Counted from the stretch's first letter, positions 44,189 to 52,880 are shown. The stretch: 64,000 nucleotides of DNA from Bordetella flabilis (GCF_001676725.1 NZ_CP016172.1:5642001-5706000), one strand, 5' to 3'. Made by a program: numbers and translations. The notes: generated by a model from the sequence alone, not told the origin.

Positions 44189-45008
44189 TCAGCAGGATCC
44201 GGTGTTCCACATGGGTCTTGACGGCCTTGGCCAGCACCTGGCATTCGGTGTCCCTTCCGATCGCGACCATTTCGTCGGGACTGGTGGCATGGTCCACGCG
44301 CCGTATGTCCTGCTCGATGATCGGCCCTTCGTCCAGATCGGCGGTCACGTAGTGCGCCGTCGCGCCAATAAGCTTTACCCCGCGATCGTAGGCCTGGTGG
44401 TAGGGTTTCGCGCCTTTGAAACTGGGCAGGAAAGAATGATGGATATTGATGACCTTTCCCGGCAACCGGCGGCACAGGTCATCGGAGAGAATCTGCATAT
44501 ACCTGGCCAGCACGACCAGATCGACTTCCAGGCTCTCCAGCAAATCCATAAGGATCCGCTCCTGCTCCGTCTTGTTATCCGGCGTCACGGGCAGATGGTG
44601 GAATGGGATCCCCTCGTGCTCCACCCGGGACCGATATACCGTGTGGTTGGAAACGACGCCCACCAGTTGCAAAGGCAACTGGTCAACGCTATTCCGATAG
44701 AGCAGATCGTTAAGGCAGTGGCCCAACTGGGAAACCATGATGAGAACCCTGGGCCTTTGCGACAAATCGAATGTCTCCATCCGCATTTGATAACGCTGCA
44801 CGACCGGTTCGAGATGGCTGTCGAGCATTTCATGCGACACGTCGCTGTCGAACTGGAAACAGACACGCATGAACAGGCGGTCGGTGGTCGGATCGACGAA
44901 CTGGCCGCATTCCGTGATGCAGCCGCCCAGCGCGGCAATGCACTGACCTACCGTCCCGACGATGCCGCGCTGATCCTGGCATGTCACCTTGAGTACGAAT
45001 TTCTTCAT
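44163..45008 (-). CDS. purU: formyltetrahydrofolate deformylase
   Basis: PurU hydrolyses 10-formyl-THF to formate and THF. The 281-residue protein has an N-terminal ACT domain ([20 protein letters not shown]) and a C-terminal formyltransferase-like hydrolase domain with [12 protein letters not shown], which supplies the catalytic His, and the aspartate in [12 protein letters not shown]. It is the first gene of the sarcosine operon. It regenerates free THF for SoxA and removes the C1 unit as formate. The LysR gene at 45158 is divergent, and the 149-base gap between them is A+T-rich. Confidence 0.94.
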   Translation of the reverse strand: MKKFVLKVTCQDQRGIVGTVGQCIAALGGCITECGQFVDPTTDRLFMRVCFQFDSDVSHEMLDSHLEPVVQRYQMRMETFDLSQRPRVLIMVSQLGHCLNDLLYRNSVDQLPLQLVGVVSNHTVYRSRVEHEGIPFHHLPVTPDNKTEQERILMDLLESLEVDLVVLARYMQILSDDLCRRLPGKVINIHHSFLPSFKGAKPYHQAYDRGVKLIGATAHYVTADLDEGPIIEQDIRRVDHATSPDEMVAIGRDTECQVLAKAVKTHVEHRILLNENRTIIF

Positions 45009-45157
45009 GGCACCGTGGCTTATTTATTCCTGGCGAGAATGCCTTATCAATCTTTTTATTTGGATTGACTCGGTTATGATGGGCTTATCCGCTTCGAATC
45101 GCCAGCGAATTGCGGGCACCATTCATTCCTCTCAGGAATCAGTTTCGGACGCTTGCC

Positions 45158-46084
45158 ATGCTTGATATCAACGGTCCCCGCCTCTTCTCCAGACTGCCTT
45201 CCATGGAAAATCTGGTCTGTTTCGAAGCGGTTGCGCGCTGCGGCAGTTTCACCCGTGCCGCCCAGGAGCTTGCCCTGACCCAAAGCGCGGTCAGCAAGCA
45301 GATGGCCATGCTGGAGGACAGCCTCAAGACCTCGCTGTTCGACCGTGTAGGCCGCGGCATACGCTTGAGCGCGAAGGGCCGGGAGCTGCAGGCGGAACTG
45401 CAGCCGCTGCTTCTCAGGCTGAACGATGTGGTGGCGCAGCTGCGCAGCGCGAATGCCGAGCAAACCGTCACTGTCCGGTGCACACAAGCCGTGGCACATA
45501 GCTGGTTGTTCCCCCAGGTGGTTTATTTCAACCAGGACCATCCCGAAATCAATGTGAATATCATCGCCAGCAACTCAATCAACGAGGAGAGCTGCGGCGA
45601 TGGATCGTTCGGCATCCTGTACGGCGACGGCGACTGGAGTTCGCTGGACGCGACCCCGCTCTTTCAGGAAGTCGTATACGCAGTTTGCCGGCCGGATCTT
45701 CCTTTGCCGTCCATTGAAACCGTCGAACAGCTGCGGGAGGCGCCGCTCATCCAGCTCGACTCCCGAGAATGGAATTGCATGGATTGGCCGGCATGGTTCA
45801 AGCAGTTCGGCGTCGATTACACCGCACCGACTCGCGCATTGACGTTCAACCAAGTCACGCTGGTGTTCAACGCCGCCCTGCAGGGACTCGGCGTAGGGCT
45901 GGGGTGGGACTACATGGTGCGCGAATCGATCGACCGGGGGCAATTGCGTGCAATCGGCAATTTCGCCTGCCGTACGGGCCGCTATGACTATCTCGTGCAC
46001 TCGCGCCACAGGACGCTCAGCCCCACGGCCCGCTTGTTCCGGGATTGGCTGCTGCAAAGGAAGCCTCTTTGGACTCACTCGTAG
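45158..46084 (+). CDS. LysR-family transcriptional regulator, GcvA-like
   Basis: A 308-residue regulator with winged helix FEAVARCGSFTRAAQELALT and TQSAVSKQMAMLEDSLKTSL near the N-terminus and an effector domain from about residue 100 (VTVRCTQAVAHSWLFPQVVY). ATG 45158 is chosen; an in-frame TTG at 45110 would add 16 residues. It is divergent from purU and therefore the obvious regulator of the sarcosine operon, possibly together with the GlxA-type protein at 32694. Its 3' end overlaps the convergent Bug gene by 10 bases. Confidence 0.9.
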   Translation: MLDINGPRLFSRLPSMENLVCFEAVARCGSFTRAAQELALTQSAVSKQMAMLEDSLKTSLFDRVGRGIRLSAKGRELQAELQPLLLRLNDVVAQLRSANAEQTVTVRCTQAVAHSWLFPQVVYFNQDHPEINVNIIASNSINEESCGDGSFGILYGDGDWSSLDATPLFQEVVYAVCRPDLPLPSIETVEQLREAPLIQLDSREWNCMDWPAWFKQFGVDYTAPTRALTFNQVTLVFNAALQGLGVGLGWDYMVRESIDRGQLRAIGNFACRTGRYDYLVHSRHRTLSPTARLFRDWLLQRKPLWTHS

Positions 46085-47055
46085 GTGATCGCCAGTTCCT
46101 TGCCGAGCGGCACCCATTTCTTGATTTCCGTGTCGATGTCGGCCGTGAATTCGGCGGATGATTCCGGCGTCAGCTGAATACCCAATTGGGCAAACCGGCT
46201 GGCAATTTCTGGATCCGCCAGCACCCGATTGATCTTTGCGTTGAGCAGCGCCACCACTTCCGGGGGACTGCCCGCCGGCGCAACGAAACCGAACCACTGC
46301 ATGACCTCGAAGCCCGGCAGGCCCTGGGATGCAATCGACGGAATGTCGGGCGCGATGGACGCGGGCGCCAAACTCGTCACGCCGAGCGCCTTGAGCTTGC
46401 CTGACTTGATAAGCGGCAGCGCTGCCGACAGGCTGGGATAATTGAGGCTGATCATATTGCTCACGACATCGCTCATGGCCTGCGCCGCGGATTTGTAGGG
46501 CACATGCATGATGTCGATATCAAGCCGCTTATCCACCAGGGCCCCTATAAGGTGGGAATAGGTGCCTATGCCAGCGCTCGAATAGGTCAGCTTTCCAGGA
46601 TGCTGCTTGGCGTACGCCGCCATGCCGGCGATGTCTCCAAAGGGTGCGTCAACCGCGGTCACGAGAACGCTGGGCGCCGCGCCGACTTTGGCGACCGCGA
46701 CAAAATCCTCGTTAGGTTCGTACGGTATCCGCTTGAAGAAATAAGGCGTATACGCCCAGGGAGAGGCAGCGAACAGCAGCGTATAGCCATCCGGCTTGGC
46801 GCGCAGCACGTACTGCGCGCCGATGAAGCCGCCGGCGCCGTCCCTGTTTTCCACGACGACCGGCTGGCCTACGGCCTCACCCAGCCTGGCGCCTATCAAA
46901 CGGGCGTAAGTGTCGCTCGCGCTACCGGCCGAAAACGGCACGACGACGGTGATCGCACGGGCAGGATAGGCTGGCTCGCCGCGCGCGATAGAGGACAGGC
47001 CAAGGATGGCGAATGCAAGCGCGCCACCCAGCAATTTTGAAATATGGACGACCAA
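46075..47055 (-). CDS. tripartite tricarboxylate transporter receptor, Bug family
   Basis: A 326-residue exported receptor with a hydrophobic leader (LLGGALAFAILGLSS, then ARGEPAYPARAITVVVPFSAG). Family blocks are VVVENRDGAGGFIGAQYVLR, MHVPYKSAAQAMSDVVSNMI and PDIPSIASQGLPGFEVMQWF. No ATG is in frame upstream of the leader; a TTG at 47055 with AAGAGG upstream is the best start. It is the fifth Bug gene of the window and the second within the island-like segment. Confidence 0.88.
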   Translation of the reverse strand: MVVHISKLLGGALAFAILGLSSIARGEPAYPARAITVVVPFSAGSASDTYARLIGARLGEAVGQPVVVENRDGAGGFIGAQYVLRAKPDGYTLLFAASPWAYTPYFFKRIPYEPNEDFVAVAKVGAAPSVLVTAVDAPFGDIAGMAAYAKQHPGKLTYSSAGIGTYSHLIGALVDKRLDIDIMHVPYKSAAQAMSDVVSNMISLNYPSLSAALPLIKSGKLKALGVTSLAPASIAPDIPSIASQGLPGFEVMQWFGFVAPAGSPPEVVALLNAKINRVLADPEIASRFAQLGIQLTPESSAEFTADIDTEIKKWVPLGKELAITYE

Positions 47056-47242
47056 GATAACCTCTTGTGTGCATGCATGTCGGGTCGTTGGCGCCCAATG
47101 CGATCTTTTCTTTATGTCGTGGAGACAGCATACAAACGCCGGGTCGGCAGGACTAATGAAAGAATCGCACGACTCATTCCCAGGAGAAATGTGTTATTCG
47201 GCTTCGCCTAGACCGAGCCGACGCTGGATAGCGCAGCCGCGA

Positions 47243-47425
47243 TCAGCCCAATGGAAAAGGCGAGACCAGTACTGGTTCAGTCTGCAAGATCTGCTCGATG
47301 AAATGCCGCACCGTGGGCGAGCGCTCATGGCGCCGGTATATCGCGGCGATGGACGACGGGATTTCCGCGCCCACGACCTGACGAAACACGACATCGGGCA
47401 AGGCCAGCACGTCCTTGACGCTTCC
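47243..47425 (-). pseudogene. C-terminal fragment of a LysR-family regulator
   Basis: The minus-strand translation reads VKDVLALPDVVFRQVVGAEI and then AAIYRRHERSPTVRHFIEQI, the usual final beta-strand and helix of a LysR effector domain (P-G/D-V-V-F-R ... W-R ... SP-x-L-R-x-F). The rest of the gene is absent. It is cut at about 47425, exactly where an MFS transporter tail begins on the plus strand. This makes the base near 47425-47428 a recombination joint. Confidence 0.6.
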
Positions 47426-47427
47426 TG

Positions 47428-47640
47428 ATCCTGGGCGGCAATCTTTTCGGGCTGGCCGCACCGATCGTGACGGGGTATGCGGTCGCCGCCTCCGGCGGTT
47501 TTGCCGCGGCGTTCACCATTGCGGGCGTGCTGCTGCTGGCGGGCGCCCTTGCCAGCGTTGTCCTGACGCGTGCGTCCATCGACCGGCCGCCCGTCGGCGG
47601 CGATGCCGCGCCGGAAGGCGTGGCGGTCGCGCTGGATTGA
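47428..47640 (+). pseudogene. C-terminal fragment of an MFS transporter
   Basis: In the plus-strand frame ending at TGA 47638-47640 the translation is GGNLFGLAAPIVTGYAVAAS, then GGFAAAFTIAGVLLLAGALA and SVVLTR, followed by a short hydrophilic tail. This is the end of an ACS-type MFS protein (TM11-TM12). There is no start and no upstream MFS sequence; a truncated LysR gene precedes it. Orientation and subfamily match the N-terminal fragment at 30587, from which it is separated by about 16.7 kb. Confidence 0.72.
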
Positions 47641-47722
47641 GCCGCCGCCCCACGCCACCCAATACGCTTGAATGGGTGGGCGCCATACCGGCGCCACCGC
47701 CCGCTATCGAAAGGAGCCAGTC

Positions 47723-48700
47723 TTGAACCGATTGAAGGTCGGCGCGGTGTCGCGCAACTATTTCAATATGCCGCTCTGGGTCGCCCAAGACCAGGGCTTT
47801 TTCGAACGGCACGGCCTGGACGTCGCCATCGAACTTTACGAGCCCATCGACGAGGTGACGGACCGGCTCGTCGACGGACGCCTGGATCTTTCCTTCGGTG
47901 TCACGGAACATGTCATCCTGGGCAGCGAGCGCGGCAATGGACTGGAAATCATCGCCGGCAACGTCAACCGCTTGCCCTTCTCCCTGATCGCGCGGCCGCA
48001 TATCCGCAACATGGACCAGTTGCGCGGCGGCGTGGTGGGTGTTTCATCCCTGCAAGCGGGCAGTTCCTCGCTGGTGAAGAAGATATTGGCGGCGCACGGC
48101 CTGGAATGTCCGCGCGATTACCGCATCGAGGCGGTCGGTCCCATCCTGGCTCGCTGGGAGAAGCTGCAGAACGGAGAGATCGACGCCGGCCTGCAAGGTA
48201 TTCCGCTGAACTACATCGCGCTGGACGCCGGCTATGTGTCGTTGTGCGAGCCGCGCGACGAGTTTCCCTGGTTCCAATTCACCTCCGTGAACGTCGCCGC
48301 CCAATGGGCCAGCCAGAACGCCGATACGACGGTTGCCTTCCTGATGGCCTTGATCCAGGCGCACGACTGGTTCTACGCCAACAAGGCAGGATGCCGCGAC
48401 ATCGCCATGCGGCATAGCGGGATCAGCCCGGACTATGCCGACCGGGCGTGGGAGGACTACACCCGCGACGAGATATTCCCCCGTGACGGCGCCGCCAACG
48501 AAAAATCCATCCAGGCGCTGATCGACGTCGGCGCGCTGATCCGCGCCTTGCCCTCGCGCGCCAAGACGACCGCCGGCGAATACATCAATTCTTGCTATCT
48601 CGAGCAGGCGCATCGCGAACTGCGGGCCGCCGAGGAGCAGCAGCGCGACCTGCGTGCCCCCGGCCAGGCGGACCGCGATCCGCGCACCGGAGCGCGTTGA
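47723..48700 (+). CDS. SsuA/Thi5-like substrate-binding protein, apparently without signal peptide
   Basis: A 325-residue protein of the NMT1/SsuA-like fold: LKVGAVSRNYFNMPLWVAQD, FFERHGLDVAIELYEPIDEV and DQLRGGVVGVSSLQAGSSSL. Related domains bind pyrimidines, nitrate, taurine or phthalate-like acids. A TTG at 47723 has AAAGGAG at ideal spacing and lies right where homology starts. With this start there is no signal peptide, and none is encoded upstream, so the protein may be cytoplasmic and enzymatic (decarboxylase- or sensor-like) or the leader may have been lost. Its stop overlaps the ATG of the racemase-superfamily gene by one base. Confidence 0.8.
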   Translation: MNRLKVGAVSRNYFNMPLWVAQDQGFFERHGLDVAIELYEPIDEVTDRLVDGRLDLSFGVTEHVILGSERGNGLEIIAGNVNRLPFSLIARPHIRNMDQLRGGVVGVSSLQAGSSSLVKKILAAHGLECPRDYRIEAVGPILARWEKLQNGEIDAGLQGIPLNYIALDAGYVSLCEPRDEFPWFQFTSVNVAAQWASQNADTTVAFLMALIQAHDWFYANKAGCRDIAMRHSGISPDYADRAWEDYTRDEIFPRDGAANEKSIQALIDVGALIRALPSRAKTTAGEYINSCYLEQAHRELRAAEEQQRDLRAPGQADRDPRTGAR

Positions 48701-49431
48701 TGCAACCCGCCGCCATGCCGGCCCTCCGCACCATCGACTACGGCGAGCGGGCCCGCCTGGGCATTATCGTGCCGTCCGGCAACGTGATCGCCGAACCGCA
48801 AATCCATGCCATGCTCCCGCCCGGCGTGGCGGCGTACATCACCCGGCTGCCGCTGCAGGGCAGCGGCGAGGCGGAACTGCTGGCCATGCCGGCGCATGTG
48901 GAATCGGCGGCCCGGCTGCTCGCCCATGCGCGGGTGGACGCCATCGTGTTTCACTGCACCGCGGTCTCCACGTACAGCCGGGCCTTGAGCGACACCATCA
49001 CGCGGCAGATCGCGCAGGCCGCCGGCCTTCCGTCTTTCGCGACTTCGGACGCGATCATCCGCGCCCTGGAAGTCATGCACGCCCGCAGGATCGGGTTGCT
49101 GACGCCGTATATCGAAGCCGTGACGGCGCGCGAGGTAAGCTTCCTTGCCGACCACGGCGTGCAGGTGCTGCAACAGGACAGCCTGGGCATCGACACCAAT
49201 ACCGAAATGGCGCGCCTGGCGCCGCAGACCTTCGTGGACATGGCGCAGCGCAACCGGCGCGATGACGCCGATGCCTATTTCCTCAGCTGTACCGCCATCC
49301 GGTCGGCCGAGATCATCGATATGCTGGAGACCCTGCTGCAGCGGCCGGTGCTGACAAGCACCAGGCCATGGTCTGGCACGCGCTGCGTGCCTGTGGCGTC
49401 GGCGACGCCGTCCCCGGCTTCGGCGCGCTGA
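48700..49431 (+). CDS. Asp/Glu racemase superfamily protein (maleate isomerase/arylmalonate decarboxylase type), probable C-terminal frameshift
   Basis: The protein has the superfamily fold with RARLGIIVPSGNVIAEPQIH at the N-terminus and the two catalytic cysteines in IVFHCTAVSTYSR and YFLSCTAIRSAEI. After PVLTS (about 49359) the frame gives TRPWSGTRCVPVASATPSPA, which is unlike the family. One base shifted, the same DNA reads QAMVWHALRACGVGDAVPGF and GALMA, stopping at 49439, which is the expected end (SNQAMVWHALR). One base, probably an A before CAG at 49362, is therefore missing. It could be a true mutation or a sequencing error. The ATG at 48700 overlaps the stop of the binding-protein-like gene, so the two form one unit. 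Confidence 0.8.
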   Translation: MQPAAMPALRTIDYGERARLGIIVPSGNVIAEPQIHAMLPPGVAAYITRLPLQGSGEAELLAMPAHVESAARLLAHARVDAIVFHCTAVSTYSRALSDTITRQIAQAAGLPSFATSDAIIRALEVMHARRIGLLTPYIEAVTAREVSFLADHGVQVLQQDSLGIDTNTEMARLAPQTFVDMAQRNRRDDADAYFLSCTAIRSAEIIDMLETLLQRPVLTSTRPWSGTRCVPVASATPSPASAR

Positions 49432-49512
49432 TGGCTTAGCCGGCATAGCGTCGCCCGTGGCTTATGCTAGGGGAGTTCCGCTCTCCTATCCGCGCACACC
49501 CGCGCCACGGCC

Positions 49513-50427
49513 ATGAATCTACGCTGCATAGACCTGAACCTGCTGGTCATCCTGAAGGTGCTCGTCGAAGAAGGCAACGCGACTCGCGCCGCCGAGAAGA
49601 TCGGCGTCAGCCAGTCGGCCATCAGCCATGCATTGCGCAGGCTGCGCATGACGTTCAACGACGAGTTGTTTATCCGCACTCCGGACGGCATGACGCCCAC
49701 CGCATATGCCGCGTCGCTGGCCCACACCATAGAGGGATCGCTGCGCCAGATCGAAGACGCCATCCAAAGCGGCCGCCACTTCGACCCTGCCACCACCGAC
49801 CGCAAATTCGTCATGCGCGTGTCCGACTATGCCGCCGTTTACTTCCTGCCACGGCTGTGCCGCGAGATGCGCCGGGCGGCGCCTTCCGCACAACTGGAAG
49901 TGCGGCATTTCGACAGAAGGGATTACGAACAGCGCATCGCCAAGGACGAAGTGCAGATCCGCCTGGCCATGAACCTGCGGCACGAAGGCGAGTCGTCCAG
50001 CACCCGGCTGCTGGACGACCGATTCGTCGTCATCATGAACCCCCGGCATCCGGCGGCTGGCCACGCCATGGACCTGGCGCGCTACCTGGACCTGCATCAT
50101 CTGAAAATATCGGTGGCCGGCGTGGGAACCAATGCCATCGATGAAGCGCTGGCGGGCATGGGCCTGGCGCGCAAGATCGCCATGACGGTGCCAAGCTGGC
50201 TGGAGATGCGCCAGGTCATCGAAACCACGGACCTGGTCGCCGTGGTGCCGCACCACTGGCTGGAGGCGAAGGAATTCAGCGCCTTCCGCTCCGCGGACTT
50301 GCCACTGCCCCATATCTCGCTGGCCATCGACCTCGTATGGCATCCCAAGGATGAAACCGACCCGGCACATACCTGGTTCCGCGGCATCGTGCAGCGGGTT
50401 TTCCAACCGTCGCCAGCATTGCAATAG
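49513..50427 (+). CDS. LysR-family transcriptional regulator, NodD/NahR-like
   Basis: A 304-residue regulator starting MNLRCIDLNLLVILKVLVEE, with helix-turn-helix RAAEKIGVSQSAISHALRRL and the following DELFIRTPDGMTPTAYA, characteristic of the NahR/NodD/LinR branch that responds to aromatic compounds. The C-terminal effector domain runs from about residue 95. It lies 74 bases downstream of the racemase-superfamily gene and 71 upstream of the ABM-domain gene, in the same direction, so it could control either. Confidence 0.9.
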   Translation: MNLRCIDLNLLVILKVLVEEGNATRAAEKIGVSQSAISHALRRLRMTFNDELFIRTPDGMTPTAYAASLAHTIEGSLRQIEDAIQSGRHFDPATTDRKFVMRVSDYAAVYFLPRLCREMRRAAPSAQLEVRHFDRRDYEQRIAKDEVQIRLAMNLRHEGESSSTRLLDDRFVVIMNPRHPAAGHAMDLARYLDLHHLKISVAGVGTNAIDEALAGMGLARKIAMTVPSWLEMRQVIETTDLVAVVPHHWLEAKEFSAFRSADLPLPHISLAIDLVWHPKDETDPAHTWFRGIVQRVFQPSPALQ

Positions 50428-50497
50428 CTGTAGTTTTCCCTGCCAGGCCTGGTCGGGCGACTCTGGCCGGCAAGGCAGCTACCAAAGGAGCCCACCC

Positions 50498-51172
50498 ATG
50501 TTCGCCGTCGTATTCGAAGTCCATCCAGGCGCAGGGAAGAAGGACGAGTACCTGCAGCACGCCCGGCACCTGAAGCCGCTACTCGAAAAGACCGATGGTT
50601 TCCTCGACAATGAACGCTTCGAAAGCAAGCGCCGCAATGGCTGGGTGCTTTCGCTTTCAACCTGGCGGGACGAGAAATCTGTCGTCCGGTGGCGTAGCAC
50701 GGGCGAACACCACAGGATCCAGCGGCAAGGGCGCGAGCATGTGTTCTCCGACTATCGCCTGCGCGTCTGTGAAATCACGGCGGACAACATGCCGCCGGCA
50801 GGCCTGGACATCGTCCAGCACCGCCTGGACGAAAGCGAGAAAGGGACCGCCAAGGCGCTCAGCATCACGGAACTGGTGCCGGGCGACGGGGTGGACATTT
50901 CGGCCGATCCCCAACGGATACCCGCGCAGCTTGGACTCGATCCCGGGCGTTCCGGTCTCGTCGAATACGAGGTGTACGAGAGCATCTATAACCCTGGAAA
51001 GATGCTTCTGCTGGCAGGCTGGCGGACGGCGCGGGATGCCGCTGGATGGCAGCCCGCCTTGCTTCCCGGCGCCAAGCAGCAGCGTCACCGTTGCATGCGC
51101 AGTATCCGCGAGTACGGCATGTTCGATCGTGCCGAGGCGCCCCAATACTATCCCGACGTGCCGCGCCGGTAA
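50498..51172 (+). CDS. tandem antibiotic biosynthesis monooxygenase (ABM)-domain protein
   Basis: A 224-residue protein with two similar halves. The first (1-95) begins MFAVVFEVHPGAGKKDEYLQ, then LEKTDGFLDNERFES and LSLSTWRDEKSVVRWRSTGE, a clear ABM fold. The second (about 100-215) repeats the plan with GLVEYEVYESIYNPGKMLLL. ABM domains act as small cofactor-free monooxygenases, haem-degrading enzymes or stress proteins. AAAGGAG precedes ATG 50498; the longer frame starting at 50351 overlaps the LysR gene. The function is not known. Confidence 0.8.
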   Translation: MFAVVFEVHPGAGKKDEYLQHARHLKPLLEKTDGFLDNERFESKRRNGWVLSLSTWRDEKSVVRWRSTGEHHRIQRQGREHVFSDYRLRVCEITADNMPPAGLDIVQHRLDESEKGTAKALSITELVPGDGVDISADPQRIPAQLGLDPGRSGLVEYEVYESIYNPGKMLLLAGWRTARDAAGWQPALLPGAKQQRHRCMRSIREYGMFDRAEAPQYYPDVPRR

Positions 51173-51294
51173 TGGCGCGAATCTGCCATCCCGTGCCATA
51201 GGCGACATCGTTCTCTCATTTACCCACGTATCTTCAGGGCACGTAGGCAATGTAGATAGGCATGCGAATTTTCCCGCGGGACAGCCGCGCTGCC

Positions 51295-51690
51295 TTACGC
51301 CAGCATCAGATAGATGATCCGGCCCAGCGCGCCGAGCACGAGAATAATGGCCGCAAGTGCCTGGATTGCAAAACCTGGACGGCGCTTGTCGGTAGCGGCC
51401 ACATAGCCGATGAAATAGACGATCCGGCCTGCGATCCACAGCCCGCCCAGGATGGCGGCCCATGATGGGCTCCAATAGATGGCGAACAGCCACATCGCTG
51501 GCAGGAAAATGGGCATCCATTCCAGCGTGTTCAGGTGGGCCCTTACCGTGCGATCCAGCAGCGGATGCCCGCTCATCTTGGGAGCGTATATACCTGTTTT
51601 CACATGGGCGCGCGCGCATGCCAGAGCCATAGCAAAGCAAAGCAGCCCGGACAAGAGCGTAACGATCGCGACGCTGTAGTAAGCCTCCAT
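51295..51690 (-). CDS. MAPEG-family membrane protein
   Basis: A 131-residue protein with four predicted membrane segments and the MAPEG signature RAHLNTLEWMPIFLPAMW near residue 52, where R-x-H-x-N-x-x-E contacts glutathione in eukaryotic members. Bacterial homologues are common and mostly uncharacterised. ATG 51690 is chosen because the first membrane segment starts just after it; an upstream frame adds 17 residues. It has no obvious link to its neighbours. Confidence 0.87.
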   Translation of the reverse strand: MEAYYSVAIVTLLSGLLCFAMALACARAHVKTGIYAPKMSGHPLLDRTVRAHLNTLEWMPIFLPAMWLFAIYWSPSWAAILGGLWIAGRIVYFIGYVAATDKRRPGFAIQALAAIILVLGALGRIIYLMLA

Positions 51691-51908
51691 CCCATCCTCC
51701 CTTCCTGGATTCTGCCGGGACACCAGCCTTAGGGGGTCCATGACCGGATTGCCTGGGGCGGCATCCGCGGCAGCATATCGCGATCCGGATCGCCGTCGCC
51801 TGAATGCGGATTTCAGAAAACGTAATACTGACTATAAGAATCACTTAAACAAAGCGTATTTCTGGCATAGATTCAAGCGGTTCCTTAGCATTTTCAATAG
51901 GAGACCGC

Positions 51909-52880
51909 ATGGGCGCGCTAAAAAACGATTCCAGCCTCGATGTACGCATGCTGCGCATTTTCGCCGCTGTGGCGGCCGCCGACAGCCTGTCCGCCGCCGC
52001 GCAGGCGCTGAACGTGACGCAGTCGGCAGTATCGCAGGTGGTCAGCCAGATAGAACAGATTCTGGGCATGCGGGTACTGGACCGTTCATGCCGTCCGTAC
52101 AAGCTCACACCCGCCGGTGTTGCGCTGCAACGCCATTCGCGCCAGATCGTCGACGACGTAGACCGGCTGATCGCCCAGGTGCGCGAAGCCGACCTGATGA
52201 ACCGGCCGGCCATCCGTATCGGCATGATCGATTCCTTTGCCGCGACCACCGGCCCGTCCATCGTCAAACGGCTGACGCAGAGCGCCAGCCAGGTACTCGT
52301 GTGGTCAGGGCTGGCCTACGGCCATGCGCAGGCGCTGCTGAACCGCCAGGTTGACATCATCGTCACCACCGATGCACTGGAAGACGTGGACGACCTGGCG
52401 CGCCGGCCCATCCTGACCGAACCTTTCGTATTGGTGGTGCCAGCCGCGCGTGCCGATACCTTCGCCGCCATGGACCTGCGCCAACTGGCGCAAGCCGCGC
52501 CCTTGATCCGCTTCAGCGGACGTTCGCACTTCGGCGCCATGATCGAGCGCCACCTACGCCGTTGCGGCGTCAGCGCGCCGCCCTACCTGGAGATCGACAC
52601 CAGCGACGTCGTCATGGCGATGATCGCAGCCAACCTCGGCTGGGCGCTGGCGACGCCGCTGTGCCTGCTGCAAGGGCGAGCGTGGCTGGACCAGGTGGCG
52701 GTGCTGCCCCTGCCCGGACCCGGGCTGGCGCGCACGCTGCACCAGGTATCGCGCCACCGCGAATTCGAGGAGATGGCGGAGATGTGCTGGCAGTTCAGCC
52801 GCAGCGCGCTGGAAACGGAGATTTTTCCGCAGATGACGGCGCGGCTGCCTTGGCTGGGCCGGCAGATGCGGCTTTGTTGA
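51909..52880 (+). CDS. LysR-family transcriptional regulator
   Basis: A 323-residue regulator with helix-turn-helix region VAAADSLSAAAQALNVTQSA then VSQVVSQIEQILGMRVLDRS. The effector domain begins near residue 97 (AIRIGMIDSFAATTGPSIVK). AGGAG lies six bases before ATG 51909. It runs into a Tat-exported binding protein gene 27 bases later, in the same direction. Unusually for LysR it is codirectional and tightly spaced with its likely targets, suggesting cotranscription and feedback. Confidence 0.89.
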   Translation: MGALKNDSSLDVRMLRIFAAVAAADSLSAAAQALNVTQSAVSQVVSQIEQILGMRVLDRSCRPYKLTPAGVALQRHSRQIVDDVDRLIAQVREADLMNRPAIRIGMIDSFAATTGPSIVKRLTQSASQVLVWSGLAYGHAQALLNRQVDIIVTTDALEDVDDLARRPILTEPFVLVVPAARADTFAAMDLRQLAQAAPLIRFSGRSHFGAMIERHLRRCGVSAPPYLEIDTSDVVMAMIAANLGWALATPLCLLQGRAWLDQVAVLPLPGPGLARTLHQVSRHREFEEMAEMCWQFSRSALETEIFPQMTARLPWLGRQMRLC

